A stretch of DNA of 64,000 bases from Paenibacillus wynnii (GCF_000757885.1 NZ_JQCR01000002.1:186001-250000); one strand, 5' to 3'. Positions 18,656 through 29,152 are shown, counted from the stretch's first letter. The notes: generated from the sequence alone by a model not told the origin. Program-made: numbers and translations.

Positions 18656-20692
18656 TTATACACTGAATTTGGATAGTCTATCCTTTAACTTCACGGAAGC
18701 ATTCTTCAGACTGGCGGAAAGTTCAACGAGATGGTCGCTCACATTTTGTTGTTCACCGCTAAGCGAGGCCACTTCCTGTGATGCCGCAGAAGATTGTTCA
18801 GCCACCGAGCTCACATTCTCCATAGCTTCAGACATCACGCTTTGCGAATGACTGAGACCGTTGATTGATGTTGTCACCGATTCCAAACGATCAATGAAGT
18901 GATCCATCTGCCCTTTTACAGTTATAAAGATGTCACTGGTATTCTTAACAGAGGATACCTGCTCCTCAAAGAGCGGAGCAACATGGGACAGGGCCGTTAC
19001 CGTCTCATTCATGTCTGTCATTATTTTGTCGGTAATCTCAGCCACTACTGCTATAGAACGCTTGGACTGTTCTGCCAGTCCGCGGATCTCTCCCGCAACA
19101 ACCATGAACCCTCTTCCGGACTCACCGGCGCGTGCTGCCTCAATCGTTGCATTCAGAGATAATACATTCGTCTGCTGTGCTATGTTCTCCATGACTTCAA
19201 GAACTTTGATAACAGAAAATGCAGTTTCCTTCAGTTCATTCACCTTAGTAACCAGATCATGGGTCATTTCACCGGTAAGTGTTGTTTTATTCAACAATTC
19301 CCCCATCTGAGTGACGCCTTCTTGGCTGAATTGTCCAACAGTGCGTGCTGCTTGATCCATTTCCCGATTTGCGGCTATAACCGTATCCATTTGCTCTGAG
19401 ATGCGGCTTGCCAGCTCATTGCCACGGTCCGCTTCCAGCGCCAAACTGCCTGCTCCGCCAGCAATTTCCTCTGTTGCTGATGCAATGTCACTCGCTGCAA
19501 CAGCTGTTTTACGGGAAGCGCCGCTGAGCTCATCTGCAGTTGCCAATATTTCTAGGGCCGCTTCATTCGTATGATTAACCAATTCAGTAATACGTTCCAT
19601 CATCGTGTTGAAAGACTCTGAAAGCTGTCCGATTTCATCACGGGAGGTTACCTTTGTCCGAACGCTTAGATTTCCCTCTGAACCTTCAAACATTAACTCC
19701 TTCAAGGTGGACAGTGGACGTGAAACCATTCTCATCATCCATAAGCCCACCAAAATGGCGATAACCGCTGCTCCGGCCACAACCATATACGTGGTTTGCA
19801 GGATCCGACCTGCATCCTTGACGAGGTTACCTTCCGGAACAACACCAAGCACCTTCCATTTAGAATTAACTACTGTACTATAGACCGCTAGAATGGATTC
19901 CCCATTCTCATCTACAGTAGGTAAAGACCCTGCTGCAGAGGTTACTCCTTTGAAAAGGGTACCACCTAGACTTAAATACGAGTCGGCTCCCTCCGCCAAG
20001 GAAGACGCAATCACCTGATCCTGAGCCGTCATTAGTTGTATGTACGAGCCTTCACCAAGATCCACTCCACTAAGCTGATTCCCCATTACAGTGCTCTTAA
20101 TATCGCAGACTACGATGAAGCCTCCATTATTGCCACCGTTAGCTATGGATTTCGCTAAATGCAATACACCCGGGGACTTGGGCGTCTGTGCTTCTGTTAT
20201 CCATAAGCTTGTTGGCTCTTTCTGCAACTGTTTAAACCAAGTGCTAGACTTTGCAGCTTTCTGAAACGCATCATCTAATGTTCCGGCAGCCACTACAGGC
20301 AGGGTCTCATTTAGAGGAAAGAGATAAACGGCTTGTACCTCTTTGTTATTCGAAAGCCAATTTCCAAGCTCTGTTAGTGTAGTTTTGCTATCCATATTTG
20401 CCTGTTTTACTGCGTCCTTGATTTGCTGATTATAGAACATCTGCTGTAAGTTATCCTCGAAGCGCAGTAATACAACATCCAATTTATTTGCTGTCTGGAC
20501 TATGGTTTGCTCACTTGATTTTAATGCATTGTCCTCAATGGTTTGTTTGGCTACAGAATAAGAAGTATAACCTAACGATAATACCAACACCATTGTCGCG
20601 ATGAAAAAAATAAGAAAAAGCCGTACCCCTACAGATTTCGAGGGATGCAGCCGGAAAAGGATGCCTCCTTTTCGTGCTTTTGATGCATTCAA
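18656..20692 (-). CDS. methyl-accepting chemotaxis protein
   Basis: 678-residue chemoreceptor: membrane segment near residues 23-45, an extracellular dCache-like sensor (to about 290), second membrane segment (about 300-320), HAMP domain ([12 protein letters not shown]...), and a long cytoplasmic coiled coil with the signalling tip [19 protein letters not shown]. The start is a TTG at 20690-20692 with a weak GGCGGGTGA upstream, so the N-terminus is uncertain. Close paralogue of the receptor at 29219-31468; the two bracket the mannan island on the same strand, suggesting that they sense its sugars (inference). Confidence 0.93.
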   Translation of the reverse strand: MNASKARKGGILFRLHPSKSVGVRLFLIFFIATMVLVLSLGYTSYSVAKQTIEDNALKSSEQTIVQTANKLDVVLLRFEDNLQQMFYNQQIKDAVKQANMDSKTTLTELGNWLSNNKEVQAVYLFPLNETLPVVAAGTLDDAFQKAAKSSTWFKQLQKEPTSLWITEAQTPKSPGVLHLAKSIANGGNNGGFIVVCDIKSTVMGNQLSGVDLGEGSYIQLMTAQDQVIASSLAEGADSYLSLGGTLFKGVTSAAGSLPTVDENGESILAVYSTVVNSKWKVLGVVPEGNLVKDAGRILQTTYMVVAGAAVIAILVGLWMMRMVSRPLSTLKELMFEGSEGNLSVRTKVTSRDEIGQLSESFNTMMERITELVNHTNEAALEILATADELSGASRKTAVAASDIASATEEIAGGAGSLALEADRGNELASRISEQMDTVIAANREMDQAARTVGQFSQEGVTQMGELLNKTTLTGEMTHDLVTKVNELKETAFSVIKVLEVMENIAQQTNVLSLNATIEAARAGESGRGFMVVAGEIRGLAEQSKRSIAVVAEITDKIMTDMNETVTALSHVAPLFEEQVSSVKNTSDIFITVKGQMDHFIDRLESVTTSINGLSHSQSVMSEAMENVSSVAEQSSAASQEVASLSGEQQNVSDHLVELSASLKNASVKLKDRLSKFSV

Positions 20693-20716
20693 CTAGATCA
20701 CCCGCCATATTTACGT

Positions 20717-20875
20717 TTATCCTGAAGTTATCCTCACTACAAGGGTTAGAACGTCTGCATCGACTACCCCAAGATATGGAAGATGTTCATGACCGTACTC
20801 ATAATAAACTATTCGCACTTCCGAAGCTGTGATTTTATTGATATGAGAAATAGGGTGAACAAAGTCGAATGGTAT
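20717..20875 (-). CDS. possible 52-residue protein with ATA start, or a gene relic
   Basis: An uninterrupted frame of 52 codons (ends VRIVYYEYGHEHLPYLGVV, then DADVLTLVVRITSG) with protein-like composition. AAAGGAG (20882-20888) lies exactly six bases before an ATA codon; no ATG, GTG or TTG is at that place. Either ATA initiates, the start has mutated, or it is the tail of a lost gene. No family recognised. It lies just before the chemoreceptor on the same strand. The rest of the gap, 20693-20716 and 20876-20941, shows nothing else. Confidence 0.4.
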   Translation of the reverse strand: MPFDFVHPISHINKITASEVRIVYYEYGHEHLPYLGVVDADVLTLVVRITSG

Positions 20876-20943
20876 CGCTTACTCCTTTGATTCACAGTAC
20901 TTTATACCTAATTCGCGGATAAGGAATACTGATGAACAATCAT

Positions 20944-21000
20944 ATAAAAAAAGCATAAACGAAGAAAACTCTCCGCTTAGGATAGTTTTCTGTTTATGCT
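20944..21000 (-). terminator. terminator of the GH130 gene
   Basis: AGCATAAAC-GAA-GAAAACT pairs with ATAGTTTTCTGTTTATGCT; TTTTTTTATATG follows on the minus strand. Confidence 0.85.
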
Positions 21001-21044
21001 CTTGGTTTTTAACGTGGGTATATTTTCCTATACAAATCTAAAAA

Positions 21045-22067
21045 TTAGATTTTACCAATCTCGGCATCGTCTCCGACTTCTTCATGGGTATCGATCACAT
21101 AATTGACGATTTCTTGAACAGTAGTGTAAGCAACACCCACATAAGTATCAGCCGCACCGTAGTATATAGCAATTTTTCCGGATTCAGCGTCATGCAGTGT
21201 AGCACAAGGGAAAATAACGTTATTCACAAATCCTCTTTCCTCGTACCACTCTTCAGGAGTTAACACGAAATTTTTGGAGCGGTATTTCACTTTGGAAGGC
21301 TCATCGAGGTCCAGAATGACCGCACCCATGCTGTACACGAGTCCGTTGCATGTTCCAGTTACACCGTGATAGAACATCAACCATCCTTCGGAAGTTTCGA
21401 TTGGAGCCGGACCGCCCCCGATTTTAGTGCTTTGCCACCAGCCTTGACCGCCTTTGGTCATTACATGCCGATGCTTGCCCCAGTATACGAAATCAGGGCT
21501 CTCACTAAGGAATACGTCTCCGAATGGAGTGTGACCGCTATCACTTGGCCGGGACAGCATAACGAAGTTGCCATTTATTTTCTTAGGGAATAGAACGCCA
21601 TTGCGGTTAAACGGCAGGAACGGATTCTCTAGGCTGGTAAAGGATTTAAAGTCTTGCGTTTTGGCAACGCCGATTGCAGCACCGTAGAAATCCGTACACC
21701 AGATGATATAAAAGGTGTCCTCTACCTTTACGAGTCGAGGATCATAGGCATAACGCGGTTGATAGGGATTCCCTGCTTCATCTACAAATTGAATGGGCTC
21801 ATCATCAATTTTCCAGTCCAGTCCATCCACACTATATCCCATGCGCAGATGCGGGCGGGTTGTATTGTCTTCTACTCGAAATACACCAACAAAGCTACCT
21901 TCATGTGCGGCTACCGCACTGTTGAATATGCGAGCTACTCCTTTAGCCGGATTTCTCTTGATAACCGGGTTATCACTGTGTCTCCATAACGGGTTAACAT
22001 GTCCTTCTGGCTTCTCCTGCCAAGGAACATTAGGTAGATTATTTCCAATCAACTTTACTTCTTTCAT
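21045..22067 (-). CDS. GH130 mannoside phosphorylase (probably beta-1,4-mannooligosaccharide phosphorylase)
   Basis: 340-residue five-bladed beta-propeller enzyme of family GH130. The catalytic Asp is in YAYDPRLVK, and the phosphate-binding residues GGGPAPIETSEGWLMFYHG and NNVIFPCA are present. Length and sequence fit the GH130_2 group, which releases mannose 1-phosphate from mannooligosaccharides. No signal peptide, so it acts in the cytoplasm. Divergent from the mannanase operon with 464 bases between. A TTAGT-N7-ACTAA inverted repeat (22120-22136) lies in its promoter region. Confidence 0.88.
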   Translation of the reverse strand: MKEVKLIGNNLPNVPWQEKPEGHVNPLWRHSDNPVIKRNPAKGVARIFNSAVAAHEGSFVGVFRVEDNTTRPHLRMGYSVDGLDWKIDDEPIQFVDEAGNPYQPRYAYDPRLVKVEDTFYIIWCTDFYGAAIGVAKTQDFKSFTSLENPFLPFNRNGVLFPKKINGNFVMLSRPSDSGHTPFGDVFLSESPDFVYWGKHRHVMTKGGQGWWQSTKIGGGPAPIETSEGWLMFYHGVTGTCNGLVYSMGAVILDLDEPSKVKYRSKNFVLTPEEWYEERGFVNNVIFPCATLHDAESGKIAIYYGAADTYVGVAYTTVQEIVNYVIDTHEEVGDDAEIGKI

Positions 22068-22417
22068 AGTAAGGTATGACTCCCTTCAATTTTAAAGTTC
22101 GGATGTTTCTATAAATACATTAGTCAAAAAAACTAACAAATACAATAACTTTTATATCACCGTCCCCAATTTTTTATATTAGAGATAATAGAAAATGATA
22201 ACTTACAGTGAATATTGACAATAACATCGCTTACAAAACTATTATAAACCTATTTTTCATTGAAAACGATGGTTTTTATCGTTCATTCTAGTCTTCTTTT
22301 GTTATTTTTGTTTTATAATATGTATATGTTATTATTATTAATAATCACGAATCTTCACACTTAAATGCATTTTCCTCTTGAAATCAACGCCAAAAAAGTA
22401 TATAACTAAATTGAAAT

Positions 22418-22447
22418 GTTATTACTAAATAACAAATTAGTAATAAC
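22418..22447. promoter_or_regulatory. inverted repeat, candidate operator of the mannan operon
   Basis: GTTATTACTAA and TTAGTAATAAC form a perfect 11-bp inverted repeat with an 8-base spacer, 85 bases before the mannanase gene. The AT-rich gap 22068-22531 holds no gene. Binding by the LacI regulator at 27946 is inferred. Confidence 0.5.
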
Positions 22448-22531
22448 AATATAACAAAATTAACAATGGAAATAACGGCTCCTTGAACATCTCAGGTTTC
22501 ACATTCACTTACAGAACAATGGGAGGTTGTC

Positions 22532-23509
22532 ATGGTATTGAATAATGAGTATATCGGAGGCGTTACTTGGGGATTCGTGGGTAGACGGGGAACATGGAAG
22601 AACGATGCGGCTGAAAAGTCCATGGAATTAATGTCTTCAACTACAGGAGCCAACTGGACAGCTATCGCCTTCAGCGCTCTTCAGGCCACCCCTCAATCCA
22701 CAGAAATACCTTACTGGGACAATCCAACCGTAACGGATGAGGAGGTTCATTGGGCGATATCCAAAGCCAAGTCATTGAACCTGAAGGTATGTCTTAAGCC
22801 GATAGTTAATTGTGCCGACGGAACCTGGCGGGCGCATATCAATTTTTTTGACAAGGATGTTCCTTGCGAGCCTAAATGGTCTCAATGGTTCAACTCATAT
22901 CGAAACTTTATCCTCCATTATGCCGCTATAGCTGAAGAAACCGGCTGTGAGATGTTTTGTGTAGGCTGCGAGCTTGTTCAGTCGGATCGCCGTGACCAAG
23001 AATGGCGCACATTGATTGCTGAGGTTCGCAAGGTCTACACCGGAATCCTAACTTATAATTGCGACAAATATCAGGAGGATAATGTAACCTGGTGGGATGC
23101 TCTTGATGTGATTTCCTCCAGCGGATATTACCCCGAACATGACTGGGAAGCACATCTTAACCGGATTGAAGAGGTTGTAAAGACTCATGAGAAGCCGTTC
23201 TTCTTCATGGAAGCAGGATGTCCAAGCCGAACGGGAAGTGCTGCAATCCCTAATGATTGGTCACTTCCGGGAGAGCCCAGTCAAGAAGAGCAAAGCCGTT
23301 TCTACCAGGCCATGTTCACTCATTGCAAGTCTAGAAAATGGGTTCAAGGCTTTATGTTATGGGATTGGCCGGCCCGTCTATACCCTGCAGAAGAAGGACC
23401 CCAGAACGATGATTACTGTATGTATGGCAAAGAAGCAGCGGATATCATCAAGAAATATTACACCGAACTAATTCTGTATTATCAGGGAGTGAACGAGAAT
23501 AATGAGTAA
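22532..23509 (+). CDS. GH113 beta-mannanase, cytoplasmic
   Basis: 325 residues of the GH113 clan A barrel, close in form to the Alicyclobacillus mannanase ManA: IGGVTWGFVGRRG near the N-terminus, acid/base Glu in CVGCELVQS and nucleophile Glu in FFFMEAGCPSRTG, plus WDWPARLY near the end. It hydrolyses beta-1,4-mannooligosaccharides, mainly to mannobiose. No signal peptide, so imported oligosaccharides are the likely substrate. GGGAGG precedes the start. First gene of a three-gene operon; its last 8 bases overlap the next gene. Confidence 0.9.
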   Translation: MVLNNEYIGGVTWGFVGRRGTWKNDAAEKSMELMSSTTGANWTAIAFSALQATPQSTEIPYWDNPTVTDEEVHWAISKAKSLNLKVCLKPIVNCADGTWRAHINFFDKDVPCEPKWSQWFNSYRNFILHYAAIAEETGCEMFCVGCELVQSDRRDQEWRTLIAEVRKVYTGILTYNCDKYQEDNVTWWDALDVISSSGYYPEHDWEAHLNRIEEVVKTHEKPFFFMEAGCPSRTGSAAIPNDWSLPGEPSQEEQSRFYQAMFTHCKSRKWVQGFMLWDWPARLYPAEEGPQNDDYCMYGKEAADIIKKYYTELILYYQGVNENNE

Positions 23510-24713
23510 CAAACGGGTGGAGTGGTTGTCGCAACTGGAACACGAACTCAAAGAGAATATTCTAAGCTTCTGGATCCAACATACCATAGACGAGAAAAAT
23601 GGCGGTTTCCTGGGAGAAATCGACTCAAAGATGAATGTTATTGCCAACGCCCGGAAAAGTCTAGTGCTGAACGCCCGGATTCTTTGGACATTTGCGAGCG
23701 CTTACCGAGTCTATGGTCAACCTGAATATTTAACCATGGCAGACCGTGCCTATGCGTATTTGCAAAGCTTCTTCACCGACAAGGAGTATGACGGACTATA
23801 TTGGATGGTTGATGCTGAAGGCCAGCCTTCAGAGGACAAAAAGCAGGTCTATGGGCAAGCCTTTGTTATCTACGCTTTAGCCGAATATTACCGGGCAACT
23901 CCGTCTCCAGAGGTATTGGAGAAAGCCATCGGGCTGTTTCATATTCTTGAGAAATACAGTTATGATTCCCGCAATAAAGGGTATATTGAAGCTTTGTCCC
24001 GCGAATGGCAAATGACTGACAACTTAACCTTAAGCAGTAAGGATATGAATGAGAAGAAATCGATGAACACACATCTGCATGTATTGGAAGCCTATACGGG
24101 GCTTTATAGAGTCTGGAAATCGGAGCTTCTGCATCATAAACTATCCGAACTAATTGAGACTATGCTGGATCATATTATCGATCAGGACGGAAAGCACTTC
24201 CATCTATTCCTAGATGAGGAATGGAATGTTAAGTCTGACCGAATTTCCTACGGCCATGACATTGAGGGTAGCTGGCTGCTCGTAGAAGCTGCGGAAGTTC
24301 TGGGAGATCAAGCCCTTCTACAACGTGTAAAAGACGTAGCTGTTTCCATGGCCGAAGCCGTTCTTGCCGAGGGTATCGCTGAAGATCATGGGATTTGGAA
24401 TGAAGCGGATGCTAACGGTCTTGTGAGCAGGGATAAAGACTGGTGGCCGCAGGCCGAAGCTGTAGTCGGTTTCTACAATGCTTACCAATTAACAGGGGAT
24501 ACAAAGTATGAAGATGCAGCATTTGGAACCTGGAGATTTATTGATAAGTACATCGTAGATCATGAACAGGGTGAATGGCACTGGGGTGTGGATGAGAACC
24601 TTCAACCTCTTGCTCATGAGCCTAAAGTAAGTGCTTGGAAATGTCCTTATCATAACAGCAGAGCCTGCTTCGAAATGATCGAACGACTCAAATTAATCAC
24701 AAAGGAGCACTAA
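23502..24713 (+). CDS. cellobiose 2-epimerase (mannobiose to mannosylglucose)
   Basis: 403-residue AGE-family (alpha/alpha)6 barrel. The epimerase histidines are visible in [29 protein letters not shown] and the C-terminal EWHWG...[20 protein letters not shown] is also typical. It converts the reducing-end mannose of mannobiose to glucose, feeding the phosphorylase encoded next. The first ATG overlaps the end of the mannanase gene by 8 bases (ATGAGTAA), so translation is likely coupled. N-acetylglucosamine 2-epimerase is the alternative, but the operon and motifs favour the disaccharide enzyme. Confidence 0.92.
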   Translation: MSNKRVEWLSQLEHELKENILSFWIQHTIDEKNGGFLGEIDSKMNVIANARKSLVLNARILWTFASAYRVYGQPEYLTMADRAYAYLQSFFTDKEYDGLYWMVDAEGQPSEDKKQVYGQAFVIYALAEYYRATPSPEVLEKAIGLFHILEKYSYDSRNKGYIEALSREWQMTDNLTLSSKDMNEKKSMNTHLHVLEAYTGLYRVWKSELLHHKLSELIETMLDHIIDQDGKHFHLFLDEEWNVKSDRISYGHDIEGSWLLVEAAEVLGDQALLQRVKDVAVSMAEAVLAEGIAEDHGIWNEADANGLVSRDKDWWPQAEAVVGFYNAYQLTGDTKYEDAAFGTWRFIDKYIVDHEQGEWHWGVDENLQPLAHEPKVSAWKCPYHNSRACFEMIERLKLITKEH

Positions 24714-24715
24714 TT

Positions 24716-25891
24716 ATGAATTCATTATTCGAGGAACGCAAACAACAATTAACAGCACGTTATGAGGAACTGATCGGTCGCCACAACGAGAAGCTTCCTT
24801 ACGGAAACGGCATCTATGACCGCTATCGTTACCCTCTACTCACTGCTGAACATGCTCCATTGATCTGGCGTTATGACTTTAATCCAGATACTAACCCCTA
24901 TTTCGCTGAAAGAATTGGAGTCAACGGAATATTTAATCCCGGTGCTATTGAATTAGACGGAAAATTCTATATTGTAGCTCGTGCTGAGGGCGTTGACCGC
25001 AAATCATTTTTTGCGGTAGCTGAAAGTGACAGCGGCGTAGATGGATTCCGCTTCTGGGATCACCCGGTCGTAATGCCGGAGACCGAAGATCCGGATGTGA
25101 ATGTCTATGATATGAGACTTGTAAAACATGCGGACGGCTGGATCTATGGATTATTCTGCACAGAGCGTAAAGATCCGGATGCACCGCACGGTGATCTCTC
25201 CAGTGCTGTTGCCCAGTGCGGAATCGCCCGGACTAAGGATCTGAAATCTTGGGAACGGTTGGCTGATCTGAAGACTGGCTCCGCGCAGCAGCGTAACGTG
25301 GTCCTGCACCCAGAATTCATTGACGGCAAATACGCATTCTATACCCGTCCACAGGACGGCTTCATCGATGCAGGCTCCGGCGGCGGTATTGGTTGGGGAT
25401 TGTCTGATACCATTGTGAATGCAGTAATCACCGAAGAGACTATTATGGATCAACGCTACTACCACACCATTAAAGAAGTGAAGAACGGGCAAGGACCTGC
25501 TCCAATCAAAACCTCACGCGGCTGGCTGCATATCGCTCACGGTGTACGGAATACGGCTGCAGGGCTGAGATACGTGCTCTACGCTTTCCTGTCTGATTTA
25601 AATGAGCCTAACAAAGTGACATATGCTCCAGGTGGGCACTTCATTGCTCCGGAGGGTGAAGAACGTGTAGGAGACGTATCCAACGTGGTATTCTGTAATG
25701 GGGTAATCGCACGAGATAATGGAGACATCTATATCTATTACGCTTCCTCAGACACACGTATTCATGTAGCCACTACTACTGTGGACCAAATGCTCGATTA
25801 TGTAATGAACACCCCTGAAGACCCGCTCCGTTCTTACGCTTCAGTTCAACAGCGGATTAGCTTGATCGACCGCAACCTTGAGTTGAAATAG
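24716..25891 (+). CDS. 4-O-beta-D-mannosyl-D-glucose phosphorylase (GH130_1)
   Basis: 391 residues; phosphorolyses mannosylglucose to mannose 1-phosphate and glucose. GH130_1 features: longer N-terminal helix region, [19 protein letters not shown], catalytic Asp in [42 protein letters not shown] and SNVVFCNG. It begins two bases after the epimerase stop, within an AAAGGAGCACTAATT leader. Last step of the mannobiose route started by the two genes before it. Cytoplasmic. Confidence 0.94.
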   Translation: MNSLFEERKQQLTARYEELIGRHNEKLPYGNGIYDRYRYPLLTAEHAPLIWRYDFNPDTNPYFAERIGVNGIFNPGAIELDGKFYIVARAEGVDRKSFFAVAESDSGVDGFRFWDHPVVMPETEDPDVNVYDMRLVKHADGWIYGLFCTERKDPDAPHGDLSSAVAQCGIARTKDLKSWERLADLKTGSAQQRNVVLHPEFIDGKYAFYTRPQDGFIDAGSGGGIGWGLSDTIVNAVITEETIMDQRYYHTIKEVKNGQGPAPIKTSRGWLHIAHGVRNTAAGLRYVLYAFLSDLNEPNKVTYAPGGHFIAPEGEERVGDVSNVVFCNGVIARDNGDIYIYYASSDTRIHVATTTVDQMLDYVMNTPEDPLRSYASVQQRISLIDRNLELK

Positions 25892-25901
25892 GTTATTATA
25901 C

Positions 25902-25955
25902 AAAAGGCGTTTACCACCAGCTAAGAATCATACTGGTGGTAAACGCCTTTTTGTG
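25902..25955. terminator. bidirectional terminator, mannan operon and kimA
   Basis: AAAAGGCGTTTACCACCAG pairs with CTGGTGGTAAACGCCTTTTT across an 11-base loop, with A- and T-runs on either side. Confidence 0.93.
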
Positions 25956-25989
25956 CGCGGTCTCTTTTAGACAGAGTTGGATTCCACAT

Positions 25990-27816
25990 TCATTTCTTTA
26001 GATGGTACGGCACTGTAGTAATAATCACATCTCTCCGCCGCAACAAATGAGCACGAATGAACAGGCTGGTTTGATTATGAAGGATATTGTGCCAACCTTT
26101 CTTAGGAATAAATTGGGGGATTATAACCGTTACCTGATAGTTGGATTCACTCGCCTTACGTTGGACGGTATCAATAAATTTAGTCAAGGGTTGAAGAATG
26201 CTTCTATAGGGTGAATGCAGGGTGACCAATCTTACTCCGGGCTGCCACTTTTTCCATTTGGCTTCAAATATAGCTTCATCTTCTCTTTCGAAAGGAACAT
26301 AGACGGCAATAATATGTTGGGCCGATAATGATTTGGCATAGTTTAAAGAGTAATCTACAACATGCGTGATGCCCGCTACAGGAACAATAATTACATTCCC
26401 TTCTATGGGTATAGACGGCTCGCAAGTGGTTATTCTCAATTGGTCAGCTACCGCATCATAATGCTTTCTAATTCTAAAAAACAGCCATAATATAAGGGGA
26501 ATAAAAATTAAGACAGGCCAGACCTGTAAGAACTTGGTTAAGAAGAACATGACGGTGACGATAAAGCTAATCAAAGCACCCGTCGAGTTAATCAAGAACT
26601 TGGGAAGCCAGCCTTTAGGTTTTTGGCGAATCCATTTCAACATCATACCCGTTTGCGAAAGCGTAAATGGGATAAACACCCCTACTGCATAAAGAGGAAT
26701 TAGATGCTCGGTCTGCCCTTTAAAAGCCAAAATCAAAAGTATAGACAACAAACCCAGAATAATGATCCCATTGGAATACCCCAGCCGATCTCCACGAACC
26801 GTAAACATTCTAGGGATATACTTATCCTTAGCGAGATTAACTGCAAGTAAAGGGAAAGCCGAATAGCCTGTGTTAGCAGCCAGGATTAAGATCAAGGCTG
26901 TTGTCCCCTGAATGAAGTAATACATAAAGTTCCGTCCAAATATCTGCTCCGAGATTTCGGAGACGACGGTAACGTTTTCCTGAGGACTAATTCCGTAATA
27001 ATACGCTAAAAATACGATGCCCGTAAATAACAAAGCAAGCAGTGTCCCCATGGCAACCAACGTTTTTGCCGCATTATTAGGAGCAGGTGATTTAAAGTTG
27101 GGAATTGCGTTCGATATGGCTTCTACACCTGTTAATGCGGAGCTTCCCGAGGCGAATGCCCTAAGAAGAAGGAATAAGCTGATTCCCGCCACGGGGGTTC
27201 CGATAGGGGTATGTAATTCCGGTGGAACATTTCCCATAAATATATTAAAAATACCTACAGCGATTAGAAGGAACAAAGCTAAAACGAATAAATAAACCGG
27301 GTAAGCTAATATGGATGCAGACTCCGTTACGCCTCTTAAATTTAAGGTGGTAATAAATATTACAAAAAAGACGGCAATGATAACATTATACGAATGTAAG
27401 CTTGGAAAAGCCGATGTGATGGCATCCGACCCAGCAGACACACTTACTGCCACGGTTAGAATATAATCAACCAACAGTGAGCCTCCAGCGATTAAACCCG
27501 GGAATAAACCCAAATTTTCCTTAGAGACAACATAAGCCCCTCCTCCATGAGGATAGGCAAAAATAATTTGCCTGTAAGATAAAATAAGCGCTATTAATAA
27601 AACTAATACTCCAATCGCGATCGGCATGGAATACCAAAATGCTGCGGCACTAACTGTGATTAATACAATTAATATTTGCTCCGGTCCATAGGCTACTGAA
27701 GATAAGGCATCTGAAGAAAGAATGGCAAGCGCTTTTTTCTTATTCAATTTTTGCTCGCCCAACTCCGTTGATTTTAACGGTCTCCCGATCAAGAATTTCT
27801 TTAGAGAAGAATACAT
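25990..27816 (-). CDS. kimA: KimA-type potassium transporter (APC family)
   Basis: 608-residue APC-superfamily permease with about twelve membrane segments and a cytoplasmic C-terminal domain (from about 460; VIIVPVAGITHVVDYSLNYA). It is strikingly similar along its length to Bacillus subtilis KimA (YdaO), for example AILSSDALSSVAYGPEQIL and YPHGGGAYVVSKENLG. KimA is a high-affinity potassium importer inhibited by cyclic di-AMP. The ATG at 27816 fits GGCGGTGA at six bases; the one at 27822 touches it. Only 129 bases separate it from the LacI gene and no cyclic di-AMP riboswitch is visible there. Confidence 0.9.
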   Translation of the reverse strand: MYSSLKKFLIGRPLKSTELGEQKLNKKKALAILSSDALSSVAYGPEQILIVLITVSAAAFWYSMPIAIGVLVLLIALILSYRQIIFAYPHGGGAYVVSKENLGLFPGLIAGGSLLVDYILTVAVSVSAGSDAITSAFPSLHSYNVIIAVFFVIFITTLNLRGVTESASILAYPVYLFVLALFLLIAVGIFNIFMGNVPPELHTPIGTPVAGISLFLLLRAFASGSSALTGVEAISNAIPNFKSPAPNNAAKTLVAMGTLLALLFTGIVFLAYYYGISPQENVTVVSEISEQIFGRNFMYYFIQGTTALILILAANTGYSAFPLLAVNLAKDKYIPRMFTVRGDRLGYSNGIIILGLLSILLILAFKGQTEHLIPLYAVGVFIPFTLSQTGMMLKWIRQKPKGWLPKFLINSTGALISFIVTVMFFLTKFLQVWPVLIFIPLILWLFFRIRKHYDAVADQLRITTCEPSIPIEGNVIIVPVAGITHVVDYSLNYAKSLSAQHIIAVYVPFEREDEAIFEAKWKKWQPGVRLVTLHSPYRSILQPLTKFIDTVQRKASESNYQVTVIIPQFIPKKGWHNILHNQTSLFIRAHLLRRRDVIITTVPYHLKK

Positions 27817-27945
27817 CTTCATTCACCGCCACATTTTTTATCTTATATTACCCTGCAAATAAATTATTAACCTCAAAGGCCAGGATGTAATACTGGATAT
27901 AAAATGCGTGATTTATGAATTAATATTCTTCCATGAAAAAGTCTT

Positions 27946-29010
27946 CTAACGTTTAGGCTCATCGACAGAATCACGGTGAACGATATCTGCAGTAATTAAG
28001 ATTTTTTCCAGGGGGGCAGTCGAATTATGGATACGGGCCAGAAGCTTCTCCACCGCTGCCCTCCCCATAGCTTCTTTAGGTACATGCACTGTAGTTAGCG
28101 GGGGGATTCCCCGTGATGCATCCTCAATATTATCGAAGCCGGTAACAGATAGATCCCCTGGAACTTGTACGCCCTCTTCTCTAAGTGCATCACTCACGGT
28201 AAGTGCAATGAAATCATTAGCACACAAAATAGCTGTTGGAAGTGATTGGTCCTTCTTCCTTTTGGCTACCCAGCTTTTAAACTCTTCCTTGAACGTTCCG
28301 TCATCCATACCTTCAAGGAACAGCATAGTATCATCCTGTAAGGGAGACTTTACTCCATTCTCCTCAAGCGCACTGCGGAATCCGATCCAACGGTCCCTAA
28401 AGCTGCGCGAGTAGCGGATATTCCCGATAAAATGGATCTGAGTATGACCTATACCCATCAGATGATTCGTTAACCTGGTCATGGAATCGACATTATTAGC
28501 AAATACAGTATCACTTGGAATCAACGGATCTTCATGATCAATCAGTACCATGGGCAGTCCAATTCGGTGAACCTCGAGCAATAACGATGTGGAAATTTGG
28601 CCTACGCCAACCAGCCCAAGAATACCACTCGGGTTAAGAATATTAATAAAATTATCCGCACGATGCTCGGATACGATCACCATACCCAAACCTTCACTGT
28701 CGAGTGCTAATGCAATACCGTCCACAATCTTCCCCCAATACAGGGAATCCTGTGTCTGTGAACGAATGTTAGGCATCAGTACAAGCACAGACTGTTTATT
28801 ACGATCACTATTGGGCAGGGAAGGTGTACGTTTAATCCCTTGTACATAAGCATTTTTTTGTGTGAAATAACCCAGCTGTGAGGCTGCCTGTATGACCCTC
28901 TCTCTTGTTGTTTCATTAACTCCTTCTTTCCCTGAAAGGGATTTGGAGACTACGAACTTAGACACCCCTAAATGATCGGCTATTTTTTGCATCGTAATTT
29001 TCTTGGCCAT
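27946..29010 (-). CDS. LacI family transcriptional regulator
   Basis: 354 residues: N-terminal helix-turn-helix (MQKIADHLGVSKFVVSKSLS, residues 6-25) and a periplasmic-binding-protein-like effector domain ending in GFDNIEDASRGIPPLTTVH and the usual PKEAMGRAAVEKLL. GGAGG lies nine bases before the ATG at 29010. The recognition helix SKFVVSKSLSG departs from the common SxxTVSRxLNG, so its operator may differ from the typical LacI box. By place it should control the mannan genes. CTAA/TTAG repeats just upstream (29034-29066) may be an autoregulatory site. Confidence 0.92.
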   Translation of the reverse strand: MAKKITMQKIADHLGVSKFVVSKSLSGKEGVNETTRERVIQAASQLGYFTQKNAYVQGIKRTPSLPNSDRNKQSVLVLMPNIRSQTQDSLYWGKIVDGIALALDSEGLGMVIVSEHRADNFINILNPSGILGLVGVGQISTSLLLEVHRIGLPMVLIDHEDPLIPSDTVFANNVDSMTRLTNHLMGIGHTQIHFIGNIRYSRSFRDRWIGFRSALEENGVKSPLQDDTMLFLEGMDDGTFKEEFKSWVAKRKKDQSLPTAILCANDFIALTVSDALREEGVQVPGDLSVTGFDNIEDASRGIPPLTTVHVPKEAMGRAAVEKLLARIHNSTAPLEKILITADIVHRDSVDEPKR

Positions 29011-29033
29011 GATTAAGAACCTCCATAAATATG

Positions 29034-29066
29034 CTAACTTTTTAGGATAATATAACAAATACCTAA
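29034..29066. promoter_or_regulatory. TTAG/CTAA repeats before the lacI-type gene
   Basis: CTAA-CTTT-TTAG at 29034-29045, then CCTAA at 29062-29066, 24 bases upstream of the start codon. Similar half-sites occur at 22120-22136 and 22418-22447. Confidence 0.35.
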
Positions 29067-29152
29067 CAAAAATTATTATACGTCTATCGATGCTATTACA
29101 CAACAAGAAGAAAGTAGCTGTACACAAAGAAAAGCTAATACATCCATACATA

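Noticed and set aside
29011..29151. 47-residue extension of the LacI protein
   Set aside because: The extension is not LacI-like and covers the AT-rich promoter; the ATG at 29010 has a strong GGAGG site.
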